Assembly: GCF_018401815.1 (NCBI RefSeq)
Contig: NZ_JAGYKG010000003.1
Span: forward strand, 248,001 to 312,000
Direction: 5' to 3'
From: Nonlabens sp.
Lineage (GTDB): Bacteria; Bacteroidota; Bacteroidia; Flavobacteriales; Flavobacteriaceae
DNA: 64,000 bases
Below are positions 39,462 to 49,341 of the stretch, piece by piece. Each line of letters starts with the position of its first letter. Position 1 is the stretch's first letter. Under the pieces are notes generated by a model. It saw only the letters and a list, made by a program, of their open reading frames with translations, was not told the origin of the DNA and made no database searches. The position numbers and the translations under genes are program-made.

Positions 39462-40757
39462 TTAGTTGACTTTAAAAGTAACTCTTCTTACTAATTGTCT
39501 CGCATCTGTACTGTTTTTATCTACAGAAGCGTCTTCACCGTCACCATTCTGAGTCAAACGACTGGCGTCAATTCCAGCAGCGGCAAGTACATCACTCACC
39601 ATTTTTGCACGACGCTCTGATAAGCTTTTGTTGTATTCAGGGCTTCCTATTTCATCAGCAAAACCAGTAAGCGTTGCCGTAGCACTTGGATGGTCCTTCA
39701 TGTATTGAACGATGGTATTGATTGCTCCTAAAGAATAGGTAGTAGGTTTGGTACTGTTAAACCTGAAGTACACATTTACATAACCTTCATTAATCAGTTG
39801 TTTGATCTGATTTTGGTTAGCAGCATTAGCGCTGTTAATAGCAGTTTGTACATCAGACTGGCTAGCGTAACGCGCATTTAAAGAGCTTTCCATATCATCT
39901 GGAATACCGTTTTTATTCATGTCTATAGCACGACCTTTACTGTCAACACGAACACCACTTTCTGTAGTATTGTCTCGATCTAAGTAATTAGGCACCCCAT
40001 CTTGATCGTCATCAGCATTCTCTATGGCCATTTTTTCCATTTGAGCGGCAATAGCGTCTACTTTTGCCTCTATGGGATCTTGAGCAAAGTCTGCTGGATC
40101 AGTTCCTTCTCCTAAGTAAAAGGTAAGACCAACAGAAGCATTGATCATCAATCCTTCAAATCCGCGTACCTCAGTTCCTAGTACAGCACCATCCCATCCG
40201 TAATGATTACGAGTAGTTCCTATAATCGTCAAATCTGTAAAAACCGCGATGTTTTTTGTTACTCGGTATTGAGGAGCAATACCTGCCGTAAAATTCAAGT
40301 GATGGTCGGTGGCATCTGTTAAAGTGCGCGCATTAGAAGTAAGAAAACCTACCCCTATACCTCCATGACCTAGAATACCAAATCTAGAAGAAGCGCTTTT
40401 TAAGTTGACAAAGTCACCTAAATTCACGATTCCCTCTAATCCTACTCGGTAGTAGTCAGATTCAAAAGTTACAGAAGCATCAGCATCACTTTGTATGTTG
40501 TTGTAACCGAATTCCAAACCAACTCCAAAACTTCTAGTGAACATATAACGAACCCCTAGGTCCGCTTGCCATAAATCTGGAGTGCTGACATAACCGTCAA
40601 CAAAAGGTCGTGTAGGCTTGTGAACACCTGCACCTACATCAATCGCCCATCTTTGAAATGTTGCGTTTTCATTAATTTCTGAAGATGTGGCATCTTCTGT
40701 TTGCGCTGCAGCTACCAAGCTGAAGAACAGTATGGTAAGAGTAAATAATTTTTTCAT
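39462..40757 (-). CDS. OmpA-family outer-membrane porin
   Basis: A 431-aa protein with a signal peptide (1-18, ending VAAA), an N-terminal barrel (about 35-215), a calcium-binding TSP3-type linker (DDDQDGVPNYLDRDN), and a C-terminal OmpA domain that binds peptidoglycan (YFRFNSTKP, then LTGFADEIGSPEYNKSLSER). It links the outer membrane to the cell wall. A strong promoter match lies upstream and a terminator downstream, as expected for an abundant single-gene unit. Confidence 0.95.
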   Translation of the reverse strand: MKKLFTLTILFFSLVAAAQTEDATSSEINENATFQRWAIDVGAGVHKPTRPFVDGYVSTPDLWQADLGVRYMFTRSFGVGLEFGYNNIQSDADASVTFESDYYRVGLEGIVNLGDFVNLKSASSRFGILGHGGIGVGFLTSNARTLTDATDHHLNFTAGIAPQYRVTKNIAVFTDLTIIGTTRNHYGWDGAVLGTEVRGFEGLMINASVGLTFYLGEGTDPADFAQDPIEAKVDAIAAQMEKMAIENADDDQDGVPNYLDRDNTTESGVRVDSKGRAIDMNKNGIPDDMESSLNARYASQSDVQTAINSANAANQNQIKQLINEGYVNVYFRFNSTKPTTYSLGAINTIVQYMKDHPSATATLTGFADEIGSPEYNKSLSERRAKMVSDVLAAAGIDASRLTQNGDGEDASVDKNSTDARQLVRRVTFKVN

Positions 40758-40782
40758 AATAGTTATATCTTGCTTTCGGTTA

Positions 40783-40812
40783 CAAATATATAACTATATT
40801 CTGAAGGGCAAT
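40783..40812 (-). promoter_or_regulatory. promoter of the OmpA-family gene
   Basis: On the minus strand, TTG is followed after 18 nt by TATATTTG, close to the Bacteroidetes TTTG-N19-21-TAnnTTTG consensus, and 26 nt before the ATG. The remaining intergenic sequence to 41057 holds nothing else I recognise apart from the rfbB box. Confidence 0.6.
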
Positions 40813-40993
40813 AGCTTTAAAACCTATAAATTGCCATTAAATAGGCCTACCTGTGTTTTTTAGAGGTGCTTAAAGCCGTTGTTGTTAAAAATCCCTACCT
40901 AATGCTAATCAGCAGGTTACTGGCATACAGCTGTTTTGAAGGCGATAAGGGTCATCTAAGTTTTTAATAAATGCGCCGCTCATTTTATTCTGT

Positions 40994-41001
40994 TAACTTT
41001 G
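40994..41001 (+). promoter_or_regulatory. putative -7 box (TAACTTTG) of the first rfb block
   Basis: TAACTTTG fits TAnnTTTG, 56 nt before the rfbB ATG, marking the probable start of the first polysaccharide transcript. Confidence 0.45.
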
Positions 41002-41057
41002 TCAAGAACTTTTTTCTGTTGCTTTTATAGCTTTCAGGCTTCAAAAAATCCGTTGTA

Positions 41058-42110
41058 ATGAATTCAAAAAAGATTTTAATCACTGGTGGTGCTGGTTTTA
41101 TTGGTTCGCATGTGGTTCGTTTATTGGTCACCTCATATCCTGATTATGAGATTTACAATATAGACGCACTTACCTATGCAGGGAATTTAGAGAACCTTAT
41201 AGACGTGGAACCGCATTCTAATTACCATTTTTTAAAAGCAGACATTACAGATGGTACTGCTATAGACCAGTTATTTCAGCGCTATAAGTTTGATAGTGTG
41301 ATTCACTTAGCAGCAGAGTCTCATGTAGATCGGTCCATCATAGATCCGCTGTCTTTTGCCAAAACCAATGTCTTAGGAACCTTGAATTTATTAGAATCCT
41401 TTAAAAAGCACAGTGAGGTTAAAAAAGGATTGTTTTATCACATCAGTACTGACGAAGTCTATGGAAGCTTAGGAGCAACCGGCCTTTTCACGGAACACAC
41501 TTCTTACGACCCCAATTCTCCCTATTCCGCATCTAAAGCGAGTTCCGATCACTTTGTAAGAGCTTATGGAGCCACTTACGGTCTTCCTTTTGTAATATCT
41601 AACTGCTCCAACAATTACGGATCCTTTCAGTTTCCTGAAAAATTAATTCCGTTGTGCATTAATAACATTATTAATTCAAAATCCTTACCAGTGTATGGAG
41701 ACGGAAATTATACCAGAGACTGGTTGTATGTAGAAGATCATGCAACAGCTATAGCTACTGTTTTTCATAAAGGTAAAAATGGAGAGACCTATAATATAGG
41801 AGGGCACAACGAGTGGAAGAATATCGACCTGATCAAGTTGCTTTGTTCCAAAATGGATGCGCGGTTGGGCAGAGCAGCAGGGGAAAGTGAAAAATTAATC
41901 ACCTTTGTTAAAGATAGACCAGGTCATGATGTGAGGTATGCGATTGACGCCTCAAAAATAGAACGAGAATTGGGCTGGAAACCCAGCGTGACCTTTGAAG
42001 AAGGATTGTCCAAAACAGTTGACTGGTATTTAAAGAATCAGGATTGGATGGAAAAAGTCATTAGCGGAGAATATCAACACTATTATAAGGAGCAGTATTC
42101 TTCTGATTAA
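41058..42110 (+). CDS. rfbB: dTDP-glucose 4,6-dehydratase (first copy)
   Basis: A 350-aa short-chain dehydrogenase-fold enzyme that makes dTDP-4-keto-6-deoxyglucose. The NAD fold is [13 protein letters not shown] (about 8-20), the active-site region [12 protein letters not shown], and the YxxxK pair is in [13 protein letters not shown]. It heads the first nucleotide-sugar block. A second, more AT-rich copy is at 51746; the two share the GxxExxY-rfbA order downstream. Confidence 0.95.
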   Translation: MNSKKILITGGAGFIGSHVVRLLVTSYPDYEIYNIDALTYAGNLENLIDVEPHSNYHFLKADITDGTAIDQLFQRYKFDSVIHLAAESHVDRSIIDPLSFAKTNVLGTLNLLESFKKHSEVKKGLFYHISTDEVYGSLGATGLFTEHTSYDPNSPYSASKASSDHFVRAYGATYGLPFVISNCSNNYGSFQFPEKLIPLCINNIINSKSLPVYGDGNYTRDWLYVEDHATAIATVFHKGKNGETYNIGGHNEWKNIDLIKLLCSKMDARLGRAAGESEKLITFVKDRPGHDVRYAIDASKIERELGWKPSVTFEEGLSKTVDWYLKNQDWMEKVISGEYQHYYKEQYSSD

Positions 42111-42134
42111 CAAAAATTAAACCGAATTTCACAA
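42111..42134 (+). repeat. left end motif of GxxExxY cassette 1
   Basis: The AAATTAAACCGAATTTCACAA motif immediately before the GxxExxY start is shared, with small changes, by all three GxxExxY copies in the window (also 49988-50021 and 52812-52837). Confidence 0.6.
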
Positions 42135-42491
42135 ATGGATGTCGAGAATATTTTATACAAAGAAGAAAGCTTCCAAATTATTGGAGCATGTATGAAAGTC
42201 CATACTGCTTTAGGTGCGGGTTTTCTAGAATCTGTTTATCATGAAGCTCTAGAGAAAGAGTTTAAAAATCAGGAAATAGAATTTGACAGTAAGAGAAAAC
42301 TTCAAGTTTATTATAATAATGTTCCTTTAAAAAAATAGTTTATAGCGGACTTTATCTGTTTTAATAAAATAATTATTGAAATCAAAGCAGCCTCATTTTT
42401 ACATAAAGACACGGAAGCTCAAACTATCAACTACCTTAAATCCACTAATTATAAGTTAGGTTTATTGGTTAACTTTGGACAATCAAGTTGA
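42135..42491 (+). pseudogene. GxxExxY protein, copy 1, nonsense-truncated
   Basis: A 118-codon GxxExxY (PD-(D/E)XK-like, PDDEXK_3) gene whose codon 68 is TAG (42336-42338) where the intact copy at 52838 has TAT. The frame is otherwise fully open to TGA at 42489-42491. The stop removes the ADF and IIEIKA segments that would hold the nuclease-like acid and lysine residues. The signature G-F-L-E-S-V-Y is intact. Nearly identical to copy 3. Recent inactivation, or a readthrough case, is possible. Confidence 0.88.
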
Positions 42492-42518
42492 ACTTGGAAA
42501 AGAGTTATAAACACCAAA

Positions 42519-42552
42519 TAATCCGCGCAAATCCGCCTTAATTCGCGAAAAT
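42519..42552 (+). repeat. right end motif of GxxExxY cassette 1
   Basis: AATCCGCGCAAATCCGCC followed by TTAATTCGCGAAAATC, about 9-bp period. Related repeats follow copies 2 and 3 and also occur alone at 51639-51667. Confidence 0.6.
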
Positions 42553-42562
42553 CTTTAAAAAA

Positions 42563-43447
42563 ATGAAAGGAATAATTTTAGCTGGTGGCTCAGGAACCAG
42601 ATTGCACCCGTTAACCTTGGCGGTAAGTAAACAACTCTTACCTATTTACGACAAGCCGATGGTCTATTACCCACTGTCTGTGTTAATGGAAGCGGGGATT
42701 ACAGAAGTACTATTGATAACTACCCCAAATGACCTTCCCAACTTTGAACGCCTCCTCGGTGATGGAAGTAAATTTGGCATTTCTATTACCTATAAAGAAC
42801 AGCCTAGCCCAGACGGTCTCGCACAAGCATTTATTCTCGGTGAAGCATTTATAGGGAATGATCCGGTAGCACTGGTATTAGGAGATAATATTTTCTATGG
42901 TGCTGGATTTTCTGATGTGTTGGAACGCGCCGTACATCAAGTCACTTCAAAAAATGTAGCTGTCGTATTCGGCAATTACGTAAAAGATCCAGAGCGTTAT
43001 GGGGTAGCCAGTTTTGACACTGAAGGAAACCTGGTGGGTATAGAGGAGAAACCAGAACATCCAGCATCCAACTATGCTGTAGTAGGTCTGTATTTTTATC
43101 CCAATTCGGTGATCCAAGTAGCCAAAGCATTAAAACCCTCCAAAAGAGGGGAGCTAGAGATCACGGCCGTCAATCAGTATTACTTAGCACACAAGAGTTT
43201 AGAAATGCAACTGCTCAGTCGCGGCTTTGCTTGGTTGGATACCGGAACGCATGAGGCGCTTACCGAGGCAACCGAATTTGTAAAAGCCATAGAAAAAAGA
43301 ACAGGTCTTAAAATAGCCTGTTTGGAAGAGATTGCCCTGTCTCAAAAAAGAATTACTAGAGAAGCTCTTTATAATGGAGTCCAACACTTGAAGGGGGATT
43401 ATTACGATTATATAAAAGAAGTGGTTCTTAGAAAAGAAACAAATTAA
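42563..43447 (+). CDS. rfbA: glucose-1-phosphate thymidylyltransferase (first copy)
   Basis: A 294-aa nucleotidyltransferase that makes dTDP-glucose, the substrate of RfbB. Motifs are [16 protein letters not shown] (about 3-18), [20 protein letters not shown] and [11 protein letters not shown], with [13 protein letters not shown] near the C-terminus. It follows rfbB with the GxxExxY pseudogene wedged between. The pair supplies dTDP-4-keto-6-deoxyglucose for deoxysugars of the surface polysaccharide. Confidence 0.95.
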   Translation: MKGIILAGGSGTRLHPLTLAVSKQLLPIYDKPMVYYPLSVLMEAGITEVLLITTPNDLPNFERLLGDGSKFGISITYKEQPSPDGLAQAFILGEAFIGNDPVALVLGDNIFYGAGFSDVLERAVHQVTSKNVAVVFGNYVKDPERYGVASFDTEGNLVGIEEKPEHPASNYAVVGLYFYPNSVIQVAKALKPSKRGELEITAVNQYYLAHKSLEMQLLSRGFAWLDTGTHEALTEATEFVKAIEKRTGLKIACLEEIALSQKRITREALYNGVQHLKGDYYDYIKEVVLRKETN

Positions 43448-43503
43448 TTAATAGTGTTGTAGTTGTTGTTCTGAGAGGACTGCTACAATAAAAAATAACT
43501 ACC

Positions 43504-43511
43504 TACCTTTG
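43504..43511 (+). promoter_or_regulatory. putative -7 box (TACCTTTG) before the epimerase
   Basis: TACCTTTG fits TAnnTTTG and lies 45 nt before the TTG start of the epimerase gene. Confidence 0.45.
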
Positions 43512-43556
43512 TTCTTTACTTTTCGCAGAGACAACGAATAACAAACCACTATAAAA

Positions 43557-44528
43557 TTGGAAAAAGATAAAATATTAATTACCGGAGCCGCAGGGTTTAT
43601 AGGGAGCAACTTAGCTGAGTACTTTGTTAAAAAGGGTTATCATGTTGTAGGTCTTGATAATTTGGCTACGGGCCATTTACACAATCTCAATCCCATACTA
43701 GGCACACATAATTTTGAATTTATAAATGCTGACATCAGGGATATAGAAGTTTGTCACAAAGCCGTATCTGGGGTCACCTATGTATTGCATCAAGCAGCCT
43801 TAGGAAGTGTCCCTAGATCCATCAACGACCCCATTACTACCAATGAAGTGAATGTAGGGGGTTTTTTAAACATGCTGGTAGCCTGTAAAGAAGCCGGTGT
43901 CAAGAAAATGGTTTACGCGGCAAGTTCTTCTACTTATGGAGACTCAAAAGCCTTGCCTAAAGTAGAAGAGGTGATAGGCAAACCCCTCTCCCCGTATGCA
44001 ATCACCAAATATGTCAACGAATTGTATGCAGACGTTTTTTATAAAACCTACGGGTTAAATACGATAGGCTTAAGGTATTTTAATGTGTTCGGTAGAAGGC
44101 AAGATCCTAATGGAGCCTATGCCGCGGTAATCCCCCTCTTCACTAAGCAATTGATGAATAAGCAATCTCCAACATTAAACGGAGACGGAACCTTTTCCAG
44201 AGACTTTACCTATATCGATAACGTGATACAAGCAAACGAAAAAGCCATGCTGGCAAATAGTAAAGAAGCCGAAAACACTGTTTTTAACGTCGCTTATGGA
44301 GACCGTACAGATTTAAATATGCTTGTTGACTTGCTTAAAACCTCCTTGTCTAAATACGATCCTGACATTAAAAACCTTGAGGTGATCAATGGTCCCCTAA
44401 GGGCTGGTGATGTTCCTCATTCTTTGGCTTCCATTGACAAGGCCAGAACTTTATTGGGATATGATCCTCAATTTGATTTAAAAGCCGGACTAGATCAAGC
44501 GGTAGATTGGTACTGGTCTAATCTATAA
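43557..44528 (+). CDS. UDP-N-acetylhexosamine 4-epimerase family (WbpP/TviC-like)
   Basis: A 323-aa extended short-chain dehydrogenase. It uses TTG as start (MEKDKILITGAAGFIGSNL); no ATG lies ahead of the NAD fold. The SSSTYGD and YAITKYVNE (YxxxK) motifs, and NVFGRRQDPNGAYAAVIP, resemble WbpP/TviC epimerases that interconvert UDP-GlcNAc(A) and UDP-GalNAc(A). Paired with the following dehydrogenase it would supply UDP-GalNAcA (inference). Confidence 0.87.
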   Translation: MEKDKILITGAAGFIGSNLAEYFVKKGYHVVGLDNLATGHLHNLNPILGTHNFEFINADIRDIEVCHKAVSGVTYVLHQAALGSVPRSINDPITTNEVNVGGFLNMLVACKEAGVKKMVYAASSSTYGDSKALPKVEEVIGKPLSPYAITKYVNELYADVFYKTYGLNTIGLRYFNVFGRRQDPNGAYAAVIPLFTKQLMNKQSPTLNGDGTFSRDFTYIDNVIQANEKAMLANSKEAENTVFNVAYGDRTDLNMLVDLLKTSLSKYDPDIKNLEVINGPLRAGDVPHSLASIDKARTLLGYDPQFDLKAGLDQAVDWYWSNL

Positions 44529-44538
44529 TTATTAATAC

Positions 44539-44553
44539 CGCTTTCGCGAAAGC
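44539..44553. repeat. CGCTTTCGCGAAAGC palindrome, copy 9
   Basis: Intergenic copy between the epimerase and the dehydrogenase. It is the last copy in the window; none occurs in the remaining 19 kb. Confidence 0.9.
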
Positions 44554-44574
44554 AAAACAACCAACCATGTTCTT

Positions 44575-45852
44575 ATGAGAAAAAAAATTACAATAATAGG
44601 ATTAGGCTATGTAGGTTTACCTTTAGCCAGACTTTTTGCTACAAAATACAGTGTAATCGGTTTTGATATCAATAAATCAAGAGTTGCAGAGTTAAATACT
44701 GGCGTAGACAGTACGCTAGAAGTGGAAAATGAGGTGCTTTTAAAGGTGCTTAAAAAAGAAAAAAGCGATGAGAATGGCTTGTATTGTACCACAGAGAGTG
44801 ACGATATTGCTGACTCTAATATATATATAGTAACGGTCCCTACACCGGTAGACAAGAATAACCGTCCCATATTAACGCCGTTGTACAAAGCGAGTGAAAC
44901 AGTAGGTAACGTGTTAAAAAAAGGAGATATCGTAGTTTATGAGTCCACCGTATATCCTGGGGCTACAGAGGAAGAATGTGTACCTGTGTTAGAAACAATA
45001 AGCGGACTTCAATACAATAAAGACTTTTTTGTGGGATACTCTCCAGAACGCATCAATCCAGGAGATAAGGAACATACCGTAGATAAAATACTCAAAGTAA
45101 CTTCTGGCAGTACTCCAGAAATAGGTGCTGAAGTAGATGCCCTGTATAACCAAGTGATCACCGCAGGAACGCATTTAGCACCAACAATTAGGGTGGCAGA
45201 GGCAGCAAAAGTGATCGAGAATTCGCAAAGGGATATTAATATTGCCTTTGTCAACGAATTGGCAAAAATATTTAATAAACTCGATATCAATACCCATGAT
45301 GTTTTAGAAGCCGCTGGGACCAAATGGAATTTTCTTCCTTTTTCACCCGGTTTGGTAGGGGGACACTGTATAGGAGTAGATCCGTATTATTTAGCTCAAA
45401 AAGCACAAGAAGTGGGGTACCATCCAGAGATCATACTTGCTGGAAGGCGCATGAACGACAGTATGGGAAGTTATGTGGCTGGAGAAGTGGTTAAATTAAT
45501 GCTCTCCAAAGACATTAGTGTTAAGAATGCTAAAGTCCTGGTTTTAGGAATGACCTTTAAGGAAAATTGTCCTGATGTGAGAAATACCAAAGTGATTGAT
45601 GTGATTTCTAACCTTAAAGAATACGGGGTAACGGTGACTATTTATGATCCACTGGCACATCCTGACGAAGTAGCGCAGGAATACGGCGTGCGCAATTTAA
45701 AGGTGTTAAAAAAGGAGACGTATCACGCTATTGTTTTAGCTGTAGCTCATAACGAATTCTTAAGTTTGAATTTTGAAAAATTATTAGAGCCTCAAGGAGT
45801 CATTTACGATGTAAAGGGCGTTTTAGGATCTCGTGCAGATAAGCGATTGTAA
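44575..45852 (+). CDS. nucleotide-sugar dehydrogenase (WbpA/TviB-like)
   Basis: A 425-aa UDP-sugar dehydrogenase with NAD fold [12 protein letters not shown] (about 7-18), [13 protein letters not shown], and the catalytic cysteine in [18 protein letters not shown]. The short form and these motifs fit UDP-GlcNAc/GalNAc 6-dehydrogenases (WbpA/WbpO/TviB) rather than Ugd. The exact substrate is inferred from the epimerase neighbour. The next gene starts 2 bp after its stop codon. Confidence 0.88.
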   Translation: MRKKITIIGLGYVGLPLARLFATKYSVIGFDINKSRVAELNTGVDSTLEVENEVLLKVLKKEKSDENGLYCTTESDDIADSNIYIVTVPTPVDKNNRPILTPLYKASETVGNVLKKGDIVVYESTVYPGATEEECVPVLETISGLQYNKDFFVGYSPERINPGDKEHTVDKILKVTSGSTPEIGAEVDALYNQVITAGTHLAPTIRVAEAAKVIENSQRDINIAFVNELAKIFNKLDINTHDVLEAAGTKWNFLPFSPGLVGGHCIGVDPYYLAQKAQEVGYHPEIILAGRRMNDSMGSYVAGEVVKLMLSKDISVKNAKVLVLGMTFKENCPDVRNTKVIDVISNLKEYGVTVTIYDPLAHPDEVAQEYGVRNLKVLKKETYHAIVLAVAHNEFLSLNFEKLLEPQGVIYDVKGVLGSRADKRL

Positions 45853-45853
45853 T

Positions 45854-47248
45854 ATGAAAGTAAAAAATATTTGTTGTATTGGTGCCGGTTATGTAGGAGG
45901 GCCTACCATGACCATGATAGCCGCAAAGTGCCCGCACATCAAAGTGACTGTGGTGGATATCAATGAAAAACGCATCGCCGCATGGAACGATCCTGAGGTC
46001 AACAACATCCCTATTTATGAACCCGGATTATCGGATTTGGTAGGGCAAACTAGGGGGAACAACTTGTTCTTTTCTACCGATGTTAAGGCAGCCATTCAAG
46101 CAGCCGACATGATTTTTATCTCGGTCAATACCCCGACCAAAACCTATGGGGTGGGAAAAGGCATGGCGGCCGATTTAAAATACATCGAGCTGTGCGCCAG
46201 ACAAATAGCCGAGGTGGCGACTTCTGATAAAATTATCGTCGAAAAGTCCACCCTACCCGTACGAACAGCAGAGGCCATAAGAAGCATCCTGGACCATACC
46301 GGTAACGGAGTGCAGTTTGACATACTTTCCAATCCAGAATTCCTGGCCGAAGGAACCGCTGTAAGCGATTTGTTGCACCCAGACCGAGTGCTTATAGGTG
46401 GCGAGCAAACAGAGAATGGAAAAAGAGCTCAAAAGGCCTTGGTGGACGTATATTCCAACTGGGTTCCTAAAGAACGTATATTGACCACTAACGTTTGGTC
46501 GTCAGAGCTTTCTAAGCTGACCGCAAATGCCTTTCTTGCACAGCGAGTAAGCAGCATCAATGCCCTGTCAGAATTATGCGAAGTGACCGAGGCAGATGTA
46601 ACTGAAGTGGCGAGAGCCATAGGAACCGATACTCGAATAGGGGCTAAGTTTTTAAAAGCCTCAGTTGGTTTTGGAGGTTCTTGTTTTCAAAAAGACATTT
46701 TGAATTTGGTCTATATCGCTCAATCGTATGGACTACAAGAAGTAGCCGATTATTGGGAGCAAGTCATCATCATGAACGACCACCAAAAAAGAAGGTTTGC
46801 TAAAAAGATTGTTAAAACCTTATTCCATACCGTATCTGGAAAAAAAATAGCCTTATTGGGTTGGGCCTTTAAAAAAGATACCAACGATACTCGAGAGTCG
46901 GCAGCCATCTATGTAGCCGACTACCTCTTAAACGAACAAGCAGCAATTACGGTTTACGATCCCAAAGTAACCGCAGAACAAATCTACAGCGACCTTAATT
47001 ATTTGGGTACCAGAACCGATGAGGAAAACCGCAGGCTTCTTCAAGTAGTTACGGATCCTCTACAAGCCGTAGATCAAGCACATGCGGTAGCGGTACTGAC
47101 CGAATGGGACGAATTCCTAGACTACGACTGGAAAAAAATACACGAGCACATGTTAAAACCTGCATTTCTGTTTGACGGCCGCATGTTATTGGATCAAGAA
47201 ATGCTTCAAACCATCGGATTTAAAACCTACACCATAGGAAAGGGCTAG
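45854..47248 (+). CDS. ugd: UDP-glucose 6-dehydrogenase
   Basis: A 464-aa protein from the ATG at 45854; an upstream in-frame start would overlap the previous gene by 20 bp. It has [20 protein letters not shown] at the N-terminus and the catalytic cysteine in [20 protein letters not shown], typical of the animal/plant-like (class with GGPTM) UDP-glucose dehydrogenases that make UDP-glucuronate in two NAD-dependent oxidations. [17 protein letters not shown] is also typical. It closes the first nucleotide-sugar block. Confidence 0.93.
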   Translation: MKVKNICCIGAGYVGGPTMTMIAAKCPHIKVTVVDINEKRIAAWNDPEVNNIPIYEPGLSDLVGQTRGNNLFFSTDVKAAIQAADMIFISVNTPTKTYGVGKGMAADLKYIELCARQIAEVATSDKIIVEKSTLPVRTAEAIRSILDHTGNGVQFDILSNPEFLAEGTAVSDLLHPDRVLIGGEQTENGKRAQKALVDVYSNWVPKERILTTNVWSSELSKLTANAFLAQRVSSINALSELCEVTEADVTEVARAIGTDTRIGAKFLKASVGFGGSCFQKDILNLVYIAQSYGLQEVADYWEQVIIMNDHQKRRFAKKIVKTLFHTVSGKKIALLGWAFKKDTNDTRESAAIYVADYLLNEQAAITVYDPKVTAEQIYSDLNYLGTRTDEENRRLLQVVTDPLQAVDQAHAVAVLTEWDEFLDYDWKKIHEHMLKPAFLFDGRMLLDQEMLQTIGFKTYTIGKG

Positions 47249-47404
47249 CTAGATCGGTACCCCTGTTTTCCAAGCCCTTCCTCTGACGCCCTAAAAGTCA
47301 ACAGGAGTTCCTAGTCAGCATCTGGCGCTCAAGTGCTTGCAGGAGATCAGGTGCTAAGCTTTTAAAAAGACCCCCACCGGCAGGGTAATTTTGTTGCAAA
47401 AATC

Positions 47405-47441
47405 TTGGTTGAAGTTTAAAAAATGAGTACTTTTGGTACTC
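47405..47441 (+). promoter_or_regulatory. promoter with palindromic operator for the winged-helix gene
   Basis: TTG (47405-47407), 20 nt, then TACTTTTG (47428-47435) is a good Bacteroidetes promoter. The -7 box lies inside the inverted repeat GAGTAC-TTTTG-GTACTC (47425-47441). The overlap suggests repression, possibly by the encoded regulator itself. Confidence 0.6.
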
Positions 47442-47459
47442 AGTAACCGTTCAATAACC

Positions 47460-47981
47460 ATGCTCGAATCCCTGATCACCTCAAAAACCCGCATTCGCAT
47501 TTTGGTAAAGTTTTTTATAAACGCAGCCAACATGGGACATTTACGTGGTTTGGCCGAGGAGATGAAGGAATCCACCAACGCCATTCGTAAGGAACTAAAC
47601 AACCTTTCCGAAGCCGGCTACCTGGAAAAAGAAGCCGTACAAAACCGCATTTCTTACAAAGCCAACACCAAACACCCTTTATTTGCCGTCCTTCAAAAAA
47701 TCGTCTTCCAGCATTTGGGACTCGATGCCCTAGTGGTCATGATCTTGGAGCGTATGGGTGAGGTCAAAAAGATTGTGGTGATCGGCGATTATGCCGAAGG
47801 AAACGATTCGGGAACCATAGAAGTGGTAGTGGTAGGCGATGCCCTAAACACCAAATACATCGAACAGCTGGCCATTAAAATTGAAGAACAAATCAACAGA
47901 AACGTACAGTTTTTAATCACTCAGGAATATAAAGGGAACGGGTTGGTCATATATGAAGCTCTTGAGAAGGAGAAAGTTTAA
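47460..47981 (+). CDS. winged-helix transcriptional regulator
   Basis: A 173-aa protein starting at the ATG at 47460 (MLESLITSKTRIRILVKFF); an upstream in-frame start would lie inside the promoter box. Residues about 10-70 form an ArsR/MarR-like winged helix (GLAEEMKESTNAIRKELNNL). The C-terminal half has a nucleotidyltransferase-like look (VVIGDYAEGNDSGTIEVVVVG). Proteins of this kind often precede UpxY-type antiterminators in Bacteroidetes capsule loci, which supports a locus-regulator role. The tandem array begins at its stop codon. Confidence 0.82.
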   Translation: MLESLITSKTRIRILVKFFINAANMGHLRGLAEEMKESTNAIRKELNNLSEAGYLEKEAVQNRISYKANTKHPLFAVLQKIVFQHLGLDALVVMILERMGEVKKIVVIGDYAEGNDSGTIEVVVVGDALNTKYIEQLAIKIEEQINRNVQFLITQEYKGNGLVIYEALEKEKV

Positions 47982-48917
47982 AGCTCAAAGGTGAAAGCTC
48001 AAAGTTTTTGGTTTTATATAATATTATAATTCAAATCAAACTCCCTTTCCTTGGGAAAGGGCTGGGGATAGGATAAAAGCTCAAAGCTCAAAGGTGAAAG
48101 CTCAAAGTTTTTGGTTTTATATAATATTATAATTCAAATCAAACTCCCTTTCCTTGGGAAAGGGCTGGGGATAGGATAAAAGTTTAAAGCTCAAAGTTTA
48201 AAGCTCAAAGTTTTTGGTTTTATATAATATTATAATTCAAATCAAACTCCCTTTCCTTGGGAAAGGGCTGGGGATAGGATAAAAGTTTAAAGCTCAAAGC
48301 TGAAAGCTCAAAGTTTTTGGTTTTATATAATATTATAATTCAAATCAAACTCCCTTCCTTGGAAAGGGCTGGGGATAGGATAAAAGCTCAAAGCTCAAAG
48401 CTCAAAGGTGAAAGCTCAAAGTTTTTGGTTTTATATAATATTATAATTCAAATCAAACTCCCTTTCCTTGGGAAAGGGCTGGGGATAGGATAAAAGCTCA
48501 AAGCTCAAAGCTCAAAGGTGAAAGCTCAAAGTTTTTGGTTTTATATAATATTATAATTCAAATCAAACTCCCTTTCCTTGGGAAAGGGCTGGGGATAGGA
48601 TAAAAGCTCAAAGCTCAAAGGTGAAAGCTCAAAGTTTTTGGTTTTATATAATATTATAATTCAAATCAAACTCCCTTTCCTTGGGAAAGGGCTGGGATAG
48701 GATAAAGCTCAAAGCTCAAAGGTGAAAGCTCAAAGTTTTTTTATATAATATTATAATTCAAATCAAACTCCCTTTCCTTGGGAAAGGGCTGGGGATAGGA
48801 TAAAAGCTCAAAGCTCAAAGGTGAAAGCTCAAAGTTTTTGGTTTTATATAATATTATAATTCAAATCAAACTCCCTTTCCTTGGGAAAGGGCTGGGGATA
48901 GGATAAAAGCTCAAAGG
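47974..48917 (+). repeat. nine ~103-bp tandem repeats with 7-bp sub-repeats
   Basis: Nine head-to-tail units; the TTTTTGG landmarks start at 48005, 48108, 48211, 48314, 48422, 48532, 48635, 48736 and 48835. Each unit has heptads AAAGCTC / AAAGGTG, an AT-rich TATATAATATTATAAT block, and CTCCCTTTCCTTGGGAAAGG (a hairpin) with GGGCTGGGGATAGGAT. Length differences (99-110 bp) come largely from gain or loss of heptads and a few small deletions. No gene is present. The heptads recur inverted beyond the next gene. Confidence 0.95.
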
Positions 48918-48949
48918 AAAAGAAAAAATGCTATAGAAATTAGATAAGT

Positions 48950-49318
48950 ATGGAATTAGGATTTAAGAAATTGGATGTTTGGAGGAAGGCGATTGATTTT
49001 GCGGACAGTGTTATTGACTTAACGGAAAATTTAAACACCCAAGCCAAACACTATCGATTAATAGAGCAGGTAGAAGCTTGTAGTGCATCGGTTTCGGCTA
49101 ACATAGCTGAAGGTAAGGGAAGAAACTCCAATAAAGAGTTTATAGAGTTTTTATACATTGCCAGAGGATCTTTATATGAAACGATCTCATTTCTAAGTCT
49201 TTTTGAAAAAAGAAAATGGATTACAAAAGAGCAATTAAATAAATTAGAAGAAGCGGCAGTTGAAATAGCTTCAATGATAAAAGGATTAATTAATGCCATC
49301 GCTAAAAACTTAAAATAA
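48950..49318 (+). CDS. four-helix bundle protein (S23/IVP family)
   Basis: A 122-aa all-helical protein with the family marks KLDVWRKAIDFADSVIDLT, ACSASVSANIAEGKGR and EFIEFLYIARGSLYETIS. These match the S23/intervening-sequence four-helix bundle family, relatives of the Avd protein of diversity-generating retroelements; they form pentamers and bind nucleic acid, but the free-standing ones have no settled role. The gene is bracketed by heptad repeats, AAAGCTC-type to its left and their inverse to its right, and it separates the winged-helix regulator from upxY. Confidence 0.9.
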   Translation: MELGFKKLDVWRKAIDFADSVIDLTENLNTQAKHYRLIEQVEACSASVSANIAEGKGRNSNKEFIEFLYIARGSLYETISFLSLFEKRKWITKEQLNKLEEAAVEIASMIKGLINAIAKNLK

Positions 49319-49341
49319 AGACCATGACTCTGAACTTATTT

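Noticed and set aside
39101..39469. 122-codon frame in array B, and similar frames in array A (23260-23454, 23639-23881)
   Set aside because: They are translations of the repeat units with arbitrary starts; the one in array A runs from unique DNA into the repeats. No independent support for a protein.
47974..48917. Possible CRISPR array
   Set aside because: Units are contiguous ~103-bp copies without unique spacers, and no cas genes are present; it is a minisatellite-like tandem array.
48950..49318. Diversity-generating retroelement accessory gene (Avd)
   Set aside because: The protein family is related, but no reverse transcriptase, template repeat or variable repeat is present nearby.
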